NCBI RefSeq assembly: GCF_947179165.1
Contig: NC_077238.1
Location: forward strand, 81,435,757 to 81,499,756
Direction: 5' to 3'
Source of the DNA: Solanum dulcamara
Lineage: Eukaryota > Streptophyta > Magnoliopsida > Solanales > Solanaceae
DNA: 64,000 nt
This document shows, piece by piece, positions 48,080 through 61,382 of this stretch (within the stretch, counting starts at the first letter, position 1; each line of letters starts with the position of its first letter). The position numbers and the translations under genes were made by a program. The notes under the pieces were generated by a model. The model was not told the origin of the DNA and did not search any database. It saw nothing but the letters and a program-made list of their open reading frames with translations.

Positions 48080-51000
48080 TAAAGTGCATATGATATGGTC
48101 AGCATGGCAAGTGTATGTTTGATTCACCAGTAACTATTTCCTTGCACTTTGATTTTTATAGTACTTTCTCCCTATATTTGGAAACCATGTAATTGATTTT
48201 TTTTTAGAATGACCTGAATTCCAAACTGCCTTGCACATGGTGTGTTCTATCTTTGAGACTACATTATAAACTTGCTTGGTGTTAAGTGCTTCAGCTTGAA
48301 TTTGGTTGGAACCCTCGGAACACTATTTGAAAGTACTTTAACTATGACCATAAAGTTCCTTGGTCAAGTCGCGTTATGTATGTCACTTCCTAAACACTGT
48401 AACAGAGCATTTACCAATTGTGAAGTTGAAATGCAGCAATCGTCCAAAATTTGAGATTCATCTGGCAGATCAATTGGACATATGGTGAGACTCGTATGAA
48501 TACGGTTGTGTATGTTATCTGTGTTGCTCTCTCTTGGTATCTTTGGATCTGGTGTTGAGAGTGACAGCACGAAAATGACTTCTGGGGGGAAATCATGCTG
48601 GAAGTCAGGATGTTACATCGATCTTTCTACCTAGCACTTGTAAATTTGTTTTGAATATCAGTGCAGAGATTGTGTGAATGTTGAAAAACTCCAAGAGCAG
48701 TTGTATGTATTAGGAAGTTGGTGTATCGTTGTCTATGATTTCTGTTTGTGAGTATTCCAAATTGGTAACATAGGAGAAGCTTCATAGGGCAACAGCTAGC
48801 AGCTACCTTTGTCTGGGAGCTTGAATTTTCACTAAGAAAATTTAAAATATAAAGAAGTAAACCCACGAAAAAGCTAATCCTTGCGCCGACCAATATTTTG
48901 ACTAGAGAGTGAAAATTGATTTCAATCTAACGCCTTATCATCATATAACAAAGTAATAGTGTGTGTCAAACAAGTTCAATATCAACGATTTTCCAATACA
49001 AATCTTATATTTGTATTAGGATATTAACACTGAATATCGCTATCCTAGAATTTAGAACTCATAACGTTTGAATCCCGACTCTAACTTTGGTATATGTCAT
49101 TACAATTGTAGGTCCACACTAGTACATATTTTTTGTATATTTTGATGTCTTCTAAAGTTCTTGTATAAACTATAAATTTATACCATGTAAAACCATTCAT
49201 CAATACAGATACAGATAAGTTTGCACACTACATCACTGGAACAAAATTTAGTACTAATAGTAAATATATCAAGACACGTGATTCCCAATTCATAACATGA
49301 AAAGGCACCAAAAGCAAATAAGTCTAATGATAACCATCATCACATAGTATGATTAGTCTTTTTTATCAACCTGATTCTTGACAATAAGTTTTACTATATA
49401 TAAATGCTCAAGAGCCAATGTCATGAGAGGGAACGAATTCAGAATTTGGAGTTTATGATTTTTGAATTTTTTTTAAAATAATTTATTTGGTATTGGATGG
49501 ATTATTTATTCATGTTAGTGGATTTCTTAACGCTAATGCAAAATTTTGGCCAGATCTATTGAGTTTTGTCGAACTTGTAGCTAATACTCTAGCTCCGCCC
49601 CGGCATGCCATGAACTTATGTTTCAACAATCAACTAGTGATTGGTGATCCCTTTGCTTTGTTGGGAAATTATTATAGATCTGATGTGGTCCATCCATAAC
49701 GGGAGCTAATTATATGGTTAGTGTATCAACTTCATTTACTAAAACTGTAGTGAACAAAATTATCAAATATTTGTGTCGATGTAAATAAATAGTTTCATAT
49801 ACTTAACTTTGATGAATAAAATTATTTACTAATATCTATTCTGATAAAAAATATCTAATATCCAATAAAATACGCGTAAATTGACTCGACCATCACACAA
49901 TTATACAAAAGAAAATTTAGAGAGCCCATCACGTTGATAAAGAATATATAGGACATTAGAGCGGAAAAGCTAAAAGTTAATTACTCATTATATTCAATTA
50001 TAGAGGCTTTGCATCATTATGCATCACAAAGGATGAACATGAACAAACATATATAATTACCAAATGCTCCTTCCCACTATCTTATTTTTGTGATTTTTTT
50101 TTCATTCGATGCTCAATATTTATAGTAGAACCTAATTAAATTCAGATTTTCATCGAAAAATCTCACATTGGAGGATAAAATATTTCCTTACAAATGTGAC
50201 TCCGTATCAAGGAACTCATCTTTAGTTAAGAATAAAAAAGGACTTACCACTCCACCACGACAAGCTTGATTGGTCTTTTTAATTTTCTTCGTAACCTCTT
50301 TTAACTTTTTTGCATGTTTCTTGCAACTAATCAAGTATGTTTAGTGAATAATTTTGCATATTTTAAGAGCACACTAAAAATACTTCGAGACAGGAAAAAA
50401 ATGGCCATAGATAAGAAAATGTTATTTATTGATAATGATTTTTATTTTTCAAATCATATAACTCAGAGATCAGTTACCTTGTTGGAATTTGGATCATACA
50501 TTAATTATATTCCACCATAAAACCTATTAGATATTGTGTATATTCTCTAAAAAAAACTCATTAATTGGTAACTTAAATACGAATTTAATAATATCGATTT
50601 CAAAATATATTGACCAACTATTTCATGGTATTACTTACTTATAAGCCTTCTGCCAAATGTAAGATCAATCACTTGACAAATAAAATGATCACCATCTTTT
50701 TTTTCCGCTTTGCCTATCATTTTATCCTCACTAATTAATCGTTTTCTAAAATAAATAATCACACTCTTGTTGATTTGTGTTTTTTTTCACTAGTCGATTT
50801 TTCTAAAAAGAAACAATACAAAGAATATAGCATGTTCTTTTGTGAGCCCCCTTTTTTTCATTTATTCACTCTATCCACTAATTCATCAGCCACATACGAT
50901 GCCACGAAATGATCGATAACACCTTTTAAAATAAATAATCACACTCCCTTTAATTTTGTCAAACACTTTTCCTCACTAGTCAATTTCTTAAAAAAGAAAC

Positions 51001-51939
51001 CAAACAAAGAACATTTTCTTTTTATTCAACCGTCTTTTTCATACATCTTAATTTATTCAAATCTCAGATAACTGCGTATTAGCGGTCGTTTTTCAAGTGC
51101 TAATGCCTTCTTGAAACGAAAATTTGAATCCTTATCCATTTTTCTAATTTTGAGATTTATTTCTGTTAAAGTCTTTGAAATTAATAAATTTTTAAATTTT
51201 CTAAAAATTAAGTGGCAACTCCGTTTGAAATAAAAATTGGTTTTCTCCTTAAAATCAATTTTAAAACCCCGTCATTTTTCCAACATAACACACACAATGC
51301 CACAAAATGATTGATAACAACCTCTAAAATAGGTGATCATACTCCTTTTAACTTTGTCAAACGTTTTTTCTCAAGTTCTTAAAAAAAGAAACGAAACAAA
51401 GAAAGTTTTCTTTTTTATAATATCGCTATCTCCATTGATGTTCCAGCCACACATGGTATCACGAAATAATCGATAACAACAAGAAGATAAACATGAATAA
51501 TAATTTTTCTTTTTTTTTCCTATTCAAAATTACACTTCAATTTTACTAATATAAGTTATATATACACTATACTATGTTTTATAAGTACTTACATTATATT
51601 GTTTATTATTATTATTTTTCTTACAAAAATAAAAATAAATTAAAAGTTTTTAAAAAGTCAAGACGCTCCTTATATGGCCCATTATTCCAACCAAAAAAGG
51701 AAGAAAATAAAACGTTACTTTTATTCGGCCCCGCTATCTCCGCCACATTGAAATTTTAAATAATTTTCTTTTGGACACAAATACCCCTCATAATATATCA
51801 AATTCCCTCTAAATACCCTATTAGTCCAAAAATAACTGGACCTAAAATACAGCATTTTCAAGAATTTTCATACTAAAAAAATTCTCTATCAAATAATTGT
51901 TTGATTCTTCTGAGTTGAATCGCATAGATTTTAACACCC
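48080..51939. other. RS2Z 3' flank and AT-rich intergenic DNA
   Basis: The first 500-700 bases probably hold the RS2Z 3'UTR and downstream transcript ends. No further gene is recognised until the next leader. Contents include the right end of a GTGGCGGA-type hAT relic (CTAGCTCCGCCCC, about 49586-49602), a minus-strand SINE-like remnant at about 50120-50270 and the repeated block listed separately. The open frames at 49487-49699 and 50314-50520 lack similarity to anything I recognise. Confidence 0.5.
50690..51480. repeat. Degenerate repeated module with LTR-like insert
   Basis: A module including GCCACGAAATGATCGATAAC, AAAATAAATAATCACACTCC, TTTTGTCAAACACTTTTCCT and AAAAAAGAAACCAAACAAAG occurs in three or four decayed copies, near 50740, 50900, 51300 and (start only) 51450. 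Between them, 51070-51280 carries GCGTATTAGCGGTCG, TCAAGTGCTAATGCCTTCTT and AAGTGGCAACTCCGTTTGAA, phrases I associate with plant LTR retrotransposon ends. No retroviral-type gene is present. Confidence 0.5.
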
Positions 51940-52437
51940 TTTTACCGGCTCTTACTCTGTCAACTGTTTGATTCAGTAATCTCTCTATCTTTTTTTTTTG
52001 TATATTTTTTTGCAATTTTTTATACACATATATGTGCTCTTTGTGTTCTGTAAGTGTTTCGTTTGGGATTGTTTTGGTGAAATTAGGTGGAAATGTTGAT
52101 TAAAATTGAATTTTGATTTGACCCTTCAGATGGGGCTTTCTTTTTTTGTTTGATTACTTACCATAAATGGTTGTAGATTGGTTATCTGTATTTTTCAGAA
52201 GGATTTGGTATGTTCTTGAAGTTCTTTGAATTGTTCTTGTGCCGTTTATTTGTGGGTAGTTTGTTGATTTTCAGTAGAAGGGTGATTTTGAAAAGTTAAG
52301 TTGTATAGCTTCTTGTTTTGAGGTTTATTGAAAAGAGTTTATCTGGGTTGAAAAATGCAGATGGATGCTGTTTGATATTGGGATTCAACGGTTTGTTCAC
52401 TTTTTCTGTTTTTCTGTTTTTTGATTTTTGGAGGGTA

Positions 52438-52543
52438 TATAGGAAACAACCTCTTTATCTGTGCGGTAGGGTAAGGTTTGTGTTCACTCTGCCATCTCCA
52501 AACTCCATTTTGTGGGACTACACCCGGGTATGTTGTTATTTGG
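52438..52543 (+). mobile_element. TS-SINE/RTE tail fragment upstream of the coiled-coil gene
   Basis: AGGAAACAACCTCTTTATCT, GCGGTAGGGTAAGGTTTGTG, ACTCCATTTTGTGGGACTAC and GGGTATGTTGTTATT form the plus-strand version of the same 3' tail as at 61675-61800. It lies in the presumed leader intron of the coiled-coil gene. Confidence 0.8.
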
Positions 52544-53004
52544 TAATTTATGTTTCATTCTTTGGTGTTCTGGTATAATAATCCATAGATTTGTGAAGGT
52601 TTTTTAGTTATCCTGTATTAAATATGGATTAATAATCACAGGTGGATTTGAATGATTATAGGGTGTTTCTAGGGTTTAACAGGAATAGGGGTAGTGTGGT
52701 CTTTTATGTTATGGTAGACTATCATTCTCAGATTGACAGAGTGTGCTCATTACTGTTTCTGACACTAACGATTTTTTTTTTAAATCAGGATTAGGAAACA
52801 TATTGATTGATTCTTTGTGGGGGTCTTTTGAAAAATTTCTTGCTTTTAATGAAGGGTTGGTGAAATAAATTCTCCATTTGCTTCTCCCTTGGTAAAACTT
52901 CATGGTAGCTTATGTTACACACAGCAAGCAAATGTGTTTTTACATTTTCTGCTTTGTGTTTGTTAGTTCTTGAAAACTAATTGATCCACTTGAACCTCAG
53001 TACT

Positions 53005-53126
53005 CAGGGGCAGAGCTAGGTAGGGCCGAAGGGTTCATCTGAACCCCCTTCGGCAAAAGAATACTTATTCATGTGTTGGCTTCTTCGAACTTTGAACCCC
53101 TTAGTGAAATCCTGTTTCCGCCACTG
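53005..53126. mobile_element. hAT MITE with 8-bp target duplication
   Basis: The element is 122 bp, flanked by TCAGTACT on both sides (52997-53004 and 53127-53134), exact copies. The ends are CAGGGGCAGAGCTAGG and, reverse complemented, CAGTGGCGGAAACAGG. The interior has GGGTTCATCTGAACCCCCTT. An 8-bp duplication with CAGNGGCGGA-like ends identifies a hAT-type MITE common in Solanaceae. It lies in the presumed leader intron of the coiled-coil gene. Confidence 0.9.
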
Positions 53127-53711
53127 TCAGTACTAGCAGGTAAAAAGTTATGTATTGGTGGTTCAGTTATGGATTCTCAGTCAGATTGACTATCTCAGAT
53201 TGACCATCTGAACATGATGAAGAAAGAACATGTATAAGAGATATCTTTTATTTTATGTTAAAGAAGAACCATGTAGAAGAGAGATCACTTACTTTGTCTT
53301 TTAAGTATTTAGTTAGCTACAATATTTGCATGAATGGCTGATTGGTGAGTACATAGTTGTTTATGAGTGTTTTCTGGCGGTTTTCTTGAAATGCACTTGT
53401 TGTGTCAGTTTTACAGTTGAAAAATGTTCTTCCTCTTGATGCGTGTTAGAACTATATCTCCTTTTAAAGTTGTTTTGATATTAAGGATTCGCATAGGCGA
53501 CCTACTATTTGAGATTGAGGTGTAGTTGATTGATTGATAATTAAGGTTCAGTTTAGTGTTGTTCCAATATCTTTGTACAATGATGTAGTATATTCTCAAT
53601 GTCTGGAGCACAATGCATTTTCTTAACCATCCTCAATTAGGCTCTTTATCCTTTGAAATCTCATGGACTAGTTTGTATCTGCAGATTCATGTACAGTATC
53701 CATACATAGAG

Positions 53712-56700
53712 ATGAAGAAGTTCTTCTTTTTTCGAACATCATCTAATGATGCAAACAACAACCCTTCACCACCATCAAAGGAGAAGTCATCTAACAGTAT
53801 TGACAAATCACAAAGCAGAAAGGAAGTTTCTTCTCCAAGTCTTAGAAGGAGTCTTTCATTGTCCTCTGGATCCTTTTACGACAGTGGGTCAGGAAAAAAG
53901 AATTTCAGGGATCCGAGCAGATCTCCATTTCACAATAAGAAAGTTCATCCTAAGAAATCTGGTCGTGATTCATGCCGGTATGCATCTCATTTTCTGTAGC
54001 TGCTTTTTCACACTTACATCAATGATTTAATTTGCATTTGCTTCTCCAAAGTAATGACAAATATTTCATAACTTTTGTCAGTGGTCGTACACGTACTCCT
54101 GAGAGGCAATACCCAGAGAATTTCTTTCAGACACGTGATATAGAAAATGGTTATTTGGTAAGGAAGCACAGTTCTGGTGCGTCTTTCAGTACACATCACT
54201 ATGATCCATCAGAGAGCTCTTCTCATTGCTCCAGTAATGTCTCTAGTAAAGTTTTAGATCGGTATATAGATGGGGAGCAAGAGATGGAAAAGAGGGCCTC
54301 AGCTAACCTCTATCCAACGGAAGATGATCTTGAGATTGGGTATGCCTGCAGACAACTGCCTCCAAGGGTTCACCTTACTGCTCCTGGTTCGCCACTACCT
54401 GATGTCAGGAAGCAGAGACCAATATCTCAATCTTTTAGAGAAACAAAACCATCTAAACTTTGTTTTACATCTGGAGAGTTGGGTGATACAGGTTTTGAGC
54501 ATGAATCTCCGCGAAAACTTGCAAAGAAGGTGGTTGAGAGGCTCTCGCAGTCTCGATCAATGGCGAAACTAAGTTCAGAAGATTTTGATTCCGATGGTCC
54601 AATTACTATTGAAGATATCTACAGTGGAAATTTAAGTAGATGTCCAAGTGTATGTTCTGATGGTGTTCCCCGGAAGAGCTGTTCAGCAGATGATTCTAAT
54701 GGTAGGACCTATGAATATCACCATGAAGAGATTCCAGGCCTTGGTGAGAAAAACTATTTGGGAATGGAAGACGATTCAGATTTGGTATTATTGAGAAAAC
54801 TTAAGGAAGCTGAGGAGCGTGCTGTGTTGCTCTCAGAAGAGCTTGAAGAGGGAAAATTTCTTCATGGCAGAGGCCTTAGTGTTTCAGTGTTGATTCAGAC
54901 TATTAGAAGCTTGACAGAGGAGAAGGTACAAATGGCTTTTGAAGTTTCAAGCATGCTAGGGGATCAAGTTGCTGAAAGGGCTTCTGCTAAGGAAGAAGCC
55001 AGACTATTACAGGAAGAACTAGATTCACGGACACGAAGATTGGAGACGGAGAAGAATGAGTTACAATCAGCACTGGAGAAGGAGTTGGATAGAAGATCCA
55101 GCGAGTGGTCTCTAAAACTTGAGAAATACCAAATTGAAGAACATAGACTCCGTGAAAGGGTGAGGGAGCTTGCAGAGCAGAATGTCTCTCTACAAAGGGA
55201 AGTCTCTTCATTTAATGAGAAGGAAGTAGATAGTAGAAGCAAGATATCATTTTCAGAGAATCAACTTGAAGATTTGTCTAAGAGAATAGAGGAAGTGTCA
55301 GAGGAGAATCAAAATCTAAGGCTGCAGCTTTCTCAGTTGCAAGAGGAATATCGAGTAGCTCAAGACGATCGAGAGTATGTTCGGGAAAACCACCAGGAAA
55401 AGGTTAAAGAATGCGAGGACCTGCACAGATCTATTGCTAGATTGCAACGGACTTGCAATGAACAAGAGAAGACAATTGATGGTCTGCGAGGATTTTGTGA
55501 GGATGTTGGCAAGAAGTGTCCAGCAAACTATGACAATCAGTTGGAGAAGTTGCAAGTAGAGCAAATAAGATTGGTAGGTGTGGAGCGGGCTCTAAGGAAG
55601 GAGGTGGATTCTTTTTGGATCCAAATTGATTCTCTACGACATGAAAATATTAGCTTGTTGAATCGTTTAAGAGGAAATGGAAAGGAGGGTGGGTTCTCAA
55701 CTTTTAAGCTAGATCAGGAATTATGCAGTCGTGTTTGCTGCTTGCAAAATCAGGGGCTCAATTTGCTTAGGGAGAGCAGCCAGCTTTGTGGAAAGCTATT
55801 AGAGTACACAAAAGAAAATGTCAGACAAAATGGGGGAATAGATGGTCAATTCTTAATTGAATGCAATGTAAAGATCCAGGGGCTTAAGAGGGGAATTGAA
55901 ACTCTGACAAGCAGTTTGCAGACAGTGTCATCTGTGATGAATGAGAAATCCTTCCCAGTAAGTTCAGATTCTCAGTCATCTAGCAGGGGTGATGCATTTC
56001 ACCAGCAAAACAGTCAGAAACCATATGTAAGTTGGTGCTCTTATTTTGCAAGCTGCCTGTCATTCTCGTGTGATGTTAATTGATTTTGCTAACTTTTTGT
56101 TTGGTGTTGTTATAGGAAACTAAGCAATCAGAGCTTATATCGGAGACTTTGCTGACAACTGTGTTAAGGGAGAAGCTTTATTCCAAGGAGATGGATATAG
56201 AGCAACTTCAGGCTGATCTGGCGACAGCAGTTAGAGGTAACGATATCCTCAAATGTGAAGTGCAAAATGCGCTGGACACTCTTTCTTGTGCCAAACACAA
56301 GTTGAAAGATCTCGAGCTTCAGGTAAGCAGGCAATATTAAGATCTTTGCAGCAAGGGAATATATATTTATTTTTTTCAACTTGGGATACCTCATCCTCGT
56401 ATATGACAGCTTCTTTGTATGTTACTTTCTCTGCCTTAGCTTTCTACGTGTTTTTTTGTTCTTCTAGGTTCATCTTTGTTCTATCTGAAATTCAGGGTTT
56501 TCTTGGTGGAACTGTATTACATGAATTACTGACATGTGAACAGTCGCTGCTTCCACTGTGGTAACTAATGAGAAATAATCGAAGGGGAAGAGAAGTCTAT
56601 TAGACTGTCACAGCTTTGGTGGTGCTTAGGGTTTTCATCAGATTGTTTAGGATGTCCAATTGCTGCATGTCATAGATACACTGGACAACAAAATGCATAA

Positions 56701-57627
56701 CAAATTTCATTATCATGAGCTAATAGAATATTTAAACTGAAACTCATTGGGTGGGTGGGTGGCTTGGGGATTGGGGGGAGGGGAGTATTGAGCTTCAGTT
56801 TAAAAGAAAGTAGATTAGAATTGAGTTCTATGAGCTCATTTAAATTGGTAAATACTGCCAGTTAGGTTCTGGTGGTGAAAAACTGCTTCAAATAGAAGAA
56901 TATACTAGTTTTTAAGCTAGAGTAATGATCATCATTGGGTTCGGTATTCTTCTGCTGCATATCTTATTCCCTAAATGTGTGTAATCACTTGTACCAACCA
57001 AGAACATGATAGTTTTTGTGATATCCTCAAATCCATTGATCTGATGTGGTAAAGTTACCTGAAGGGGTTTCAATAAGTTTGCTCTTTCACCTGACTTAAC
57101 TTTTGGACAAGTTCATGAGTTGTCTACTGTGATTTAACAGTCGAAAGGTTTTTCTTCTCTTAAGCATGTTGCACTACTTAATGAAATGTTATTCATGATT
57201 TGATTGAACTTCTAAGGTATGAGTTTGATGTGAATTGCTGAATGAAATGTTATTTGTGTTCTTTCTGATCAGTCTTTTTTTTTATTATATATTTTATGGT
57301 TGATTCTGGCAGATGATAAAAAAGGAAGAAAATATCAACCAGCTCCAGAATGATTTGCAAGAATGCATGAAGGAACTTAGCCTCGTGAAGGGGATACTAC
57401 CAAAAGTATCTCAGGAAAGAGATTTCATGTGGGAGGAAGTTAAGAACTACAGTGAGAAGAACATGTTGTTGAACTCTGAGGTCAACACGTTGAAAAAGAA
57501 GGTAGAGACGCTCGATGAAGACATACTTATGAAGGAAGGTCAAATCACAATCTTGAAGGACAGCTTAGGCAAACCTTTCGATCTTCTTGCAAGTCCTGAT
57601 TCTACTAGAGAATTTCTGGTGAAGTGA
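53712..57627 (+). CDS. Plant coiled-coil protein (At2g39300/At3g55060-like)
   Basis: Predicted 910-aa protein from exons 53712-53977, 54082-56026, 56116-56322 and 57313-57627, all GT-AG with agreeing phases. The N-terminus MKKFFFFRTSSNDANNNPSP is followed by a Ser-rich region to about residue 300 with SP and RS sites. Residues 320-630 and 740-890 are heptad-rich coiled coil (DLVLLRKLKEAEERAVLLSE, QNLRLQLSQLQEEYRVAQDD). No motor, kinase or CAP-Gly domain is present. From memory the start motif and layout match the Arabidopsis pair At2g39300/At3g55060, annotated only as CAP-Gly linker-like coiled-coil proteins. The biochemical role is unknown; a cytoskeletal or scaffold part is only a guess from the fold. 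The methionine at 53712 is chosen over one 33 codons upstream because the family motif begins there. A leader exon probably lies near 51950-52070, with an intron full of MITE/SINE pieces. Confidence 0.88.
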
Positions 57628-58693
57628 TCGATCGCTAAAGTGAAGCATTTTGTTCATTTGACTAGTGTTCATACTTGTATACTTGTTGATTTTACTCTTT
57701 CTCCTTTGCCTTTTACTTTGATACCTGTTAAATAGAAAGTTTGCTTCTTTTCCCTTCTTTTGAATCTCCAATTCAATTGTAAACATTTCTTTTACTTGTG
57801 AATTGTGATCAAGACAATGAACTTCCTTTGCTTCCTTCATTTGGTTTTGTAAAGTATTTACCTGCGTTTTCCTGGAGTAATTAGTTAGCAAAGGAGATGT
57901 AAAAGCTTGATTCATTAATGTAAGTGAAGATTGGTGATATTCTGCTTATGTTGCGAATTCCGGATACTAAATTGGAGATCGTGTACAATAAGAATCCTAA
58001 ATATTTGATGCCGGTTCATCCACACTTTCATTCCTTGTGTAGGAAAGGCTCATTAAACTTAGCGAATTAACTTCTCGTTGATGTATATTCTTCCGCTAGG
58101 TTGTTTTAAACCATACGATAAAGTTTGTTTGTCCCTAAATTGATTGATTGAAAGAAAAAGTTCCATGTATTCAGTTAGGGGGGAAATTATTTATATTTGC
58201 TCATGTCCAAGGTTTCTCAAATGCCTAAATGTACTTTTTGTTAACCAACTTGCTTGTATCTCAACTAATTCCAAGGGGTAACTACCTTTCCACTAGTACA
58301 TGTATTCGTCTGTTCACCAAGGCTTGAACATATATGAAGAATCGCCAAGTGTTTTTTGCATTTGTTTTGGGTTTTAAACTTGAAACCTCTATTCTTAGGT
58401 GTCACTATTTCTTTTCCTTTTCACCTCGAGTACTTGGGAGCACGAAATCCAGGGTCAGTGCGCTGCAATAATTTTTATGAAAAGGAAGGATAGCTTTTAT
58501 TCATAATGCAGACATGAGAAAATTCAACATCAGTAGCTGCTAGTGATAGACAAGGGATATCATGCCAAATGTAATACATATGTTAAGAACCACATGATCA
58601 GTGCTCAATTTAAGTAGCATATACACGAACGGACCAAAGTTTGCAGCAACGTTTGGTTGAATACAACAGCTACAGAATGACATACCCGCTAAC
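57628..58693. other. Convergent intergenic region between coiled-coil and nitrilase genes
   Basis: The two genes end tail to tail about 1.07 kb apart. No repeat or extra exon is recognised. The minus-strand open frame at 57565-57915 overlaps the end of the coiled-coil exon and is a shadow. Both 3'UTRs must fit here. Confidence 0.5.
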
Positions 58694-61382
58694 TCATACA
58701 TGCCGATTCCAAAACTCAGCAGGCTTGCGGTGCTGAAAAAAAGGAAAAGATACAATGTTATGTGAAAAGGAAGAACAACAAATCTCAATCTCTGATATAC
58801 ATTTGCAGACTTTTCTTACCTTAGACACTGGCATCTTTGCTCGGACTAAATCTATTAATGAGAAGTCAATATCTGCAACAGTAATACCTGTAGACGACCG
58901 ATCTGAAGCAGAAAAAACAAGATGAATGAATTGTCATTGGAGTACATTTGATTCTCTGGCTGTTATGAACAACCACGTTACGGAAAAGTTCTATGGTTTT
59001 CTCTAGACCGGACATGCAACACTAAAAGAATGTCATTAAAGAAAGAACGAAGCAGAAGAAGAAGATGAATATGTCTGCTTAATGTCTATATCATCGTGAA
59101 AAGGAAAACAAGTTGTTTTCCTTTTCTAAATACTACGGTGGATATGTGGGAGCCACAATCAAAGTATACAACATTGAGAAGTCTAACTCAAACAAAAGAA
59201 CTTGGTATAATCTAGTACCAGTGTGTTGTCCATTCATCATTCCTCATATAAGACCCTTAAGTGGAAACAAATCCAGGTATTCAATTTTACACTCCATTTT
59301 CAGCAGAAAGGATAGTGGCCATTCCTCATTCCAGAGTGTTGTCCATTCCTCATATAAGACCCTTTAGCCTAAACAAATCCAGGAATTCAATTTCACACCA
59401 TTTTCAGCCAAAAGCATTTTATGTGAATACTTAAAGAAATTATCCATGAATATCGTTAACCTACGCAAAGCTTCCTCAAACCAATTTTTGCTATTGAAGC
59501 GAAAAACTTAATGAGGTTTCCATGCAATTCCATTAGACTTCCAGAACTGGTAATTATGTGCACTAAGAGCTTCACATGACAGAGGAAAAAGAGAGAAGAT
59601 AGCGTTTGGAGAGGAGAGGGAATGTCGGTAGTTGAGTTGGTTGATCACTCGAACTTCCACCTTGTTGGTGAGGGTTTGATTCCCCCATTTTAATCACCAG
59701 CCCCTATGTATTAAAACAACGAAAAAAGAGGAGGAGGGGGGCAAGAGCAAAGAAGAATAAATTCCAAAATTACATGCTAAAGGTGTTATTCCTATCACAG
59801 ATAACAATGTTAAGAAAATACTTGAACAGTTTATCTAAAAGAAATGGTCCACGTATACACAAAAATTTTCAAATAAATCCAAGTGGTGAAGCCAAAACCA
59901 TTTGTAAAAGATTAGATACTAGTTTCCATAGCAGCAAAATGCCTAAATATGGAATTACATTACCTGACAACCGACCTACTATTGTTCCCCATGGATCAAT
60001 TATTAAGGTATCTCCATAACTTTCCCTCTTTTCATTATGCTTCCCTGCTTGAGCAGCAGCTATGACCTGTTAAGAGGTTTTAACATAATTATCCACAAGG
60101 GACACAATGCGAAGAAGGCAGAACATAATTAAGTTGATTTCACCAGCAAGCATAATTGAGCTAGATTTCACCAGCAAAAAGGAAGTTCAAATCATTAACC
60201 GAGGAGAGAAATTTTATGGTCGCACATAACAGACAGAACATATTGTTGATTCCATGAAATTTAAGACTGTACAACTAAATATTTGCAGTTCCAATCTAGA
60301 AAAGTATCATGAATAACCAAATCGTGTTAAAACAAACAGGTCAGAGTTGAAATAAAACAGATAATGGCCATACATAACACTGTGTTTCAATTGCACGAGC
60401 GCGAAGAAGAATCTCCCAATGTGCCTGACCAGTTACCGTTGTGAAAGCGGCAGGCACTAACAAAACCTGAAACCACAGGAATATATTTTTACTAACTTAT
60501 AATTTGGTTTTGGAGAAAGAGAACCAAGAGGGGAACCCATAATACCTGTGCCTCATGATTGAACCTCAATTGTTGATACAACTCAGGGAATCTTAAATCG
60601 TAACAAACGGTGACACCTAAACGACCGAAGGGGCTGTCCACCACAACAATATCCTTTCCTATGAGATTTGTCAAGGAATTCATTAGGAAAAATAAGTTAA
60701 TTTTGCTATTATTAAATTCTAGACATGATTAATTAGAAGAAAGGACCACTAGAATGTACACCAAGCAACTCTCAAGACTATTTAATTGCGTGGCCATCTC
60801 ATCTAAGAGCTACTAGAGAGAGCACACTTTTATTTTCTTAATTATGTCTAAACACACCCCCTCACATGGGGGACTTAATTTTTTCCATGGACCAAGCATG
60901 TGGAAATTCCTTTTGATAATGGGTAGTGATACTCGAACTCAGGGCCTTTGCCTTCATGTACTAGTGTGTGGCCATTTCATCTAAAAGGTTAATTTTTTTT
61001 TTAATAATGTTAAAAGGTTAAGCAATTAGAGAGAACACACTTTATTTTCTTAATTATGCTTCAACAAAGAAAAGGAAAGTGCTACAGTATAAATTTAAGC
61101 TAGTCCATGTTTCAACTTGGACCACTAATACTGACCTGTCAAGATTTTCTACTAATTCTAATGGTAAAATCACATATCTTTTTTATATACTGTTCAATCT
61201 AAAACCTACTAAACTAACTATTACTCAGAAAGCTTTGCTCATGCAAGGGAACAATTTTCAAGAAGCTACGTCCAGACATTGTCTAAGTGAAATAAATGTT
61301 AGCTTGGTTATTGGGTTTCCTACCAGCTTCAGTGAAACTGCTCTCTTTATAAACTGCACCTCCAGGAACATCCACGTCAAAT
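58694..61382 (-). CDS. Nitrilase-superfamily amidase (deaminated glutathione amidase type), 3' part
   Basis: C-N hydrolase of the Nit1/NLP type, which in other organisms removes the amide from deaminated glutathione in metabolite repair. Six coding exons are visible on the minus strand: 61382-61324, 60658-60546, 60466-60374, 60066-59964, 58902-58820 and 58732-58694. Junctions are GT-AG and phases agree. Read in order they give [57 protein letters not shown], the [20 protein letters not shown] segment, [20 protein letters not shown] and [24 protein letters not shown]. [11 protein letters not shown] holds the nucleophile Cys. The catalytic Glu and Lys lie in upstream exons beyond the window, so the gene is incomplete at its 5' end because of the window edge. 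The intron upstream of 61382 holds the LINE. Closest to Arabidopsis At4g08790 by memory; the omega-amidase branch (At5g12040) is less likely. Confidence 0.9.

Noticed and set aside
47724..48122. 132-codon frame overlapping the RS2Z last exon
   Set aside because: Alternate-frame shadow of the RS/SP tail; the chosen frame continues the RRM and zinc knuckles through splices.
60492..60683. Apparent start MNSLTNLIG of the nitrilase frame
   Set aside because: The first residues are intronic; the acceptor CTCATAG at 60659-60660 joins [10 protein letters not shown] to the upstream exon ending FTEAG.
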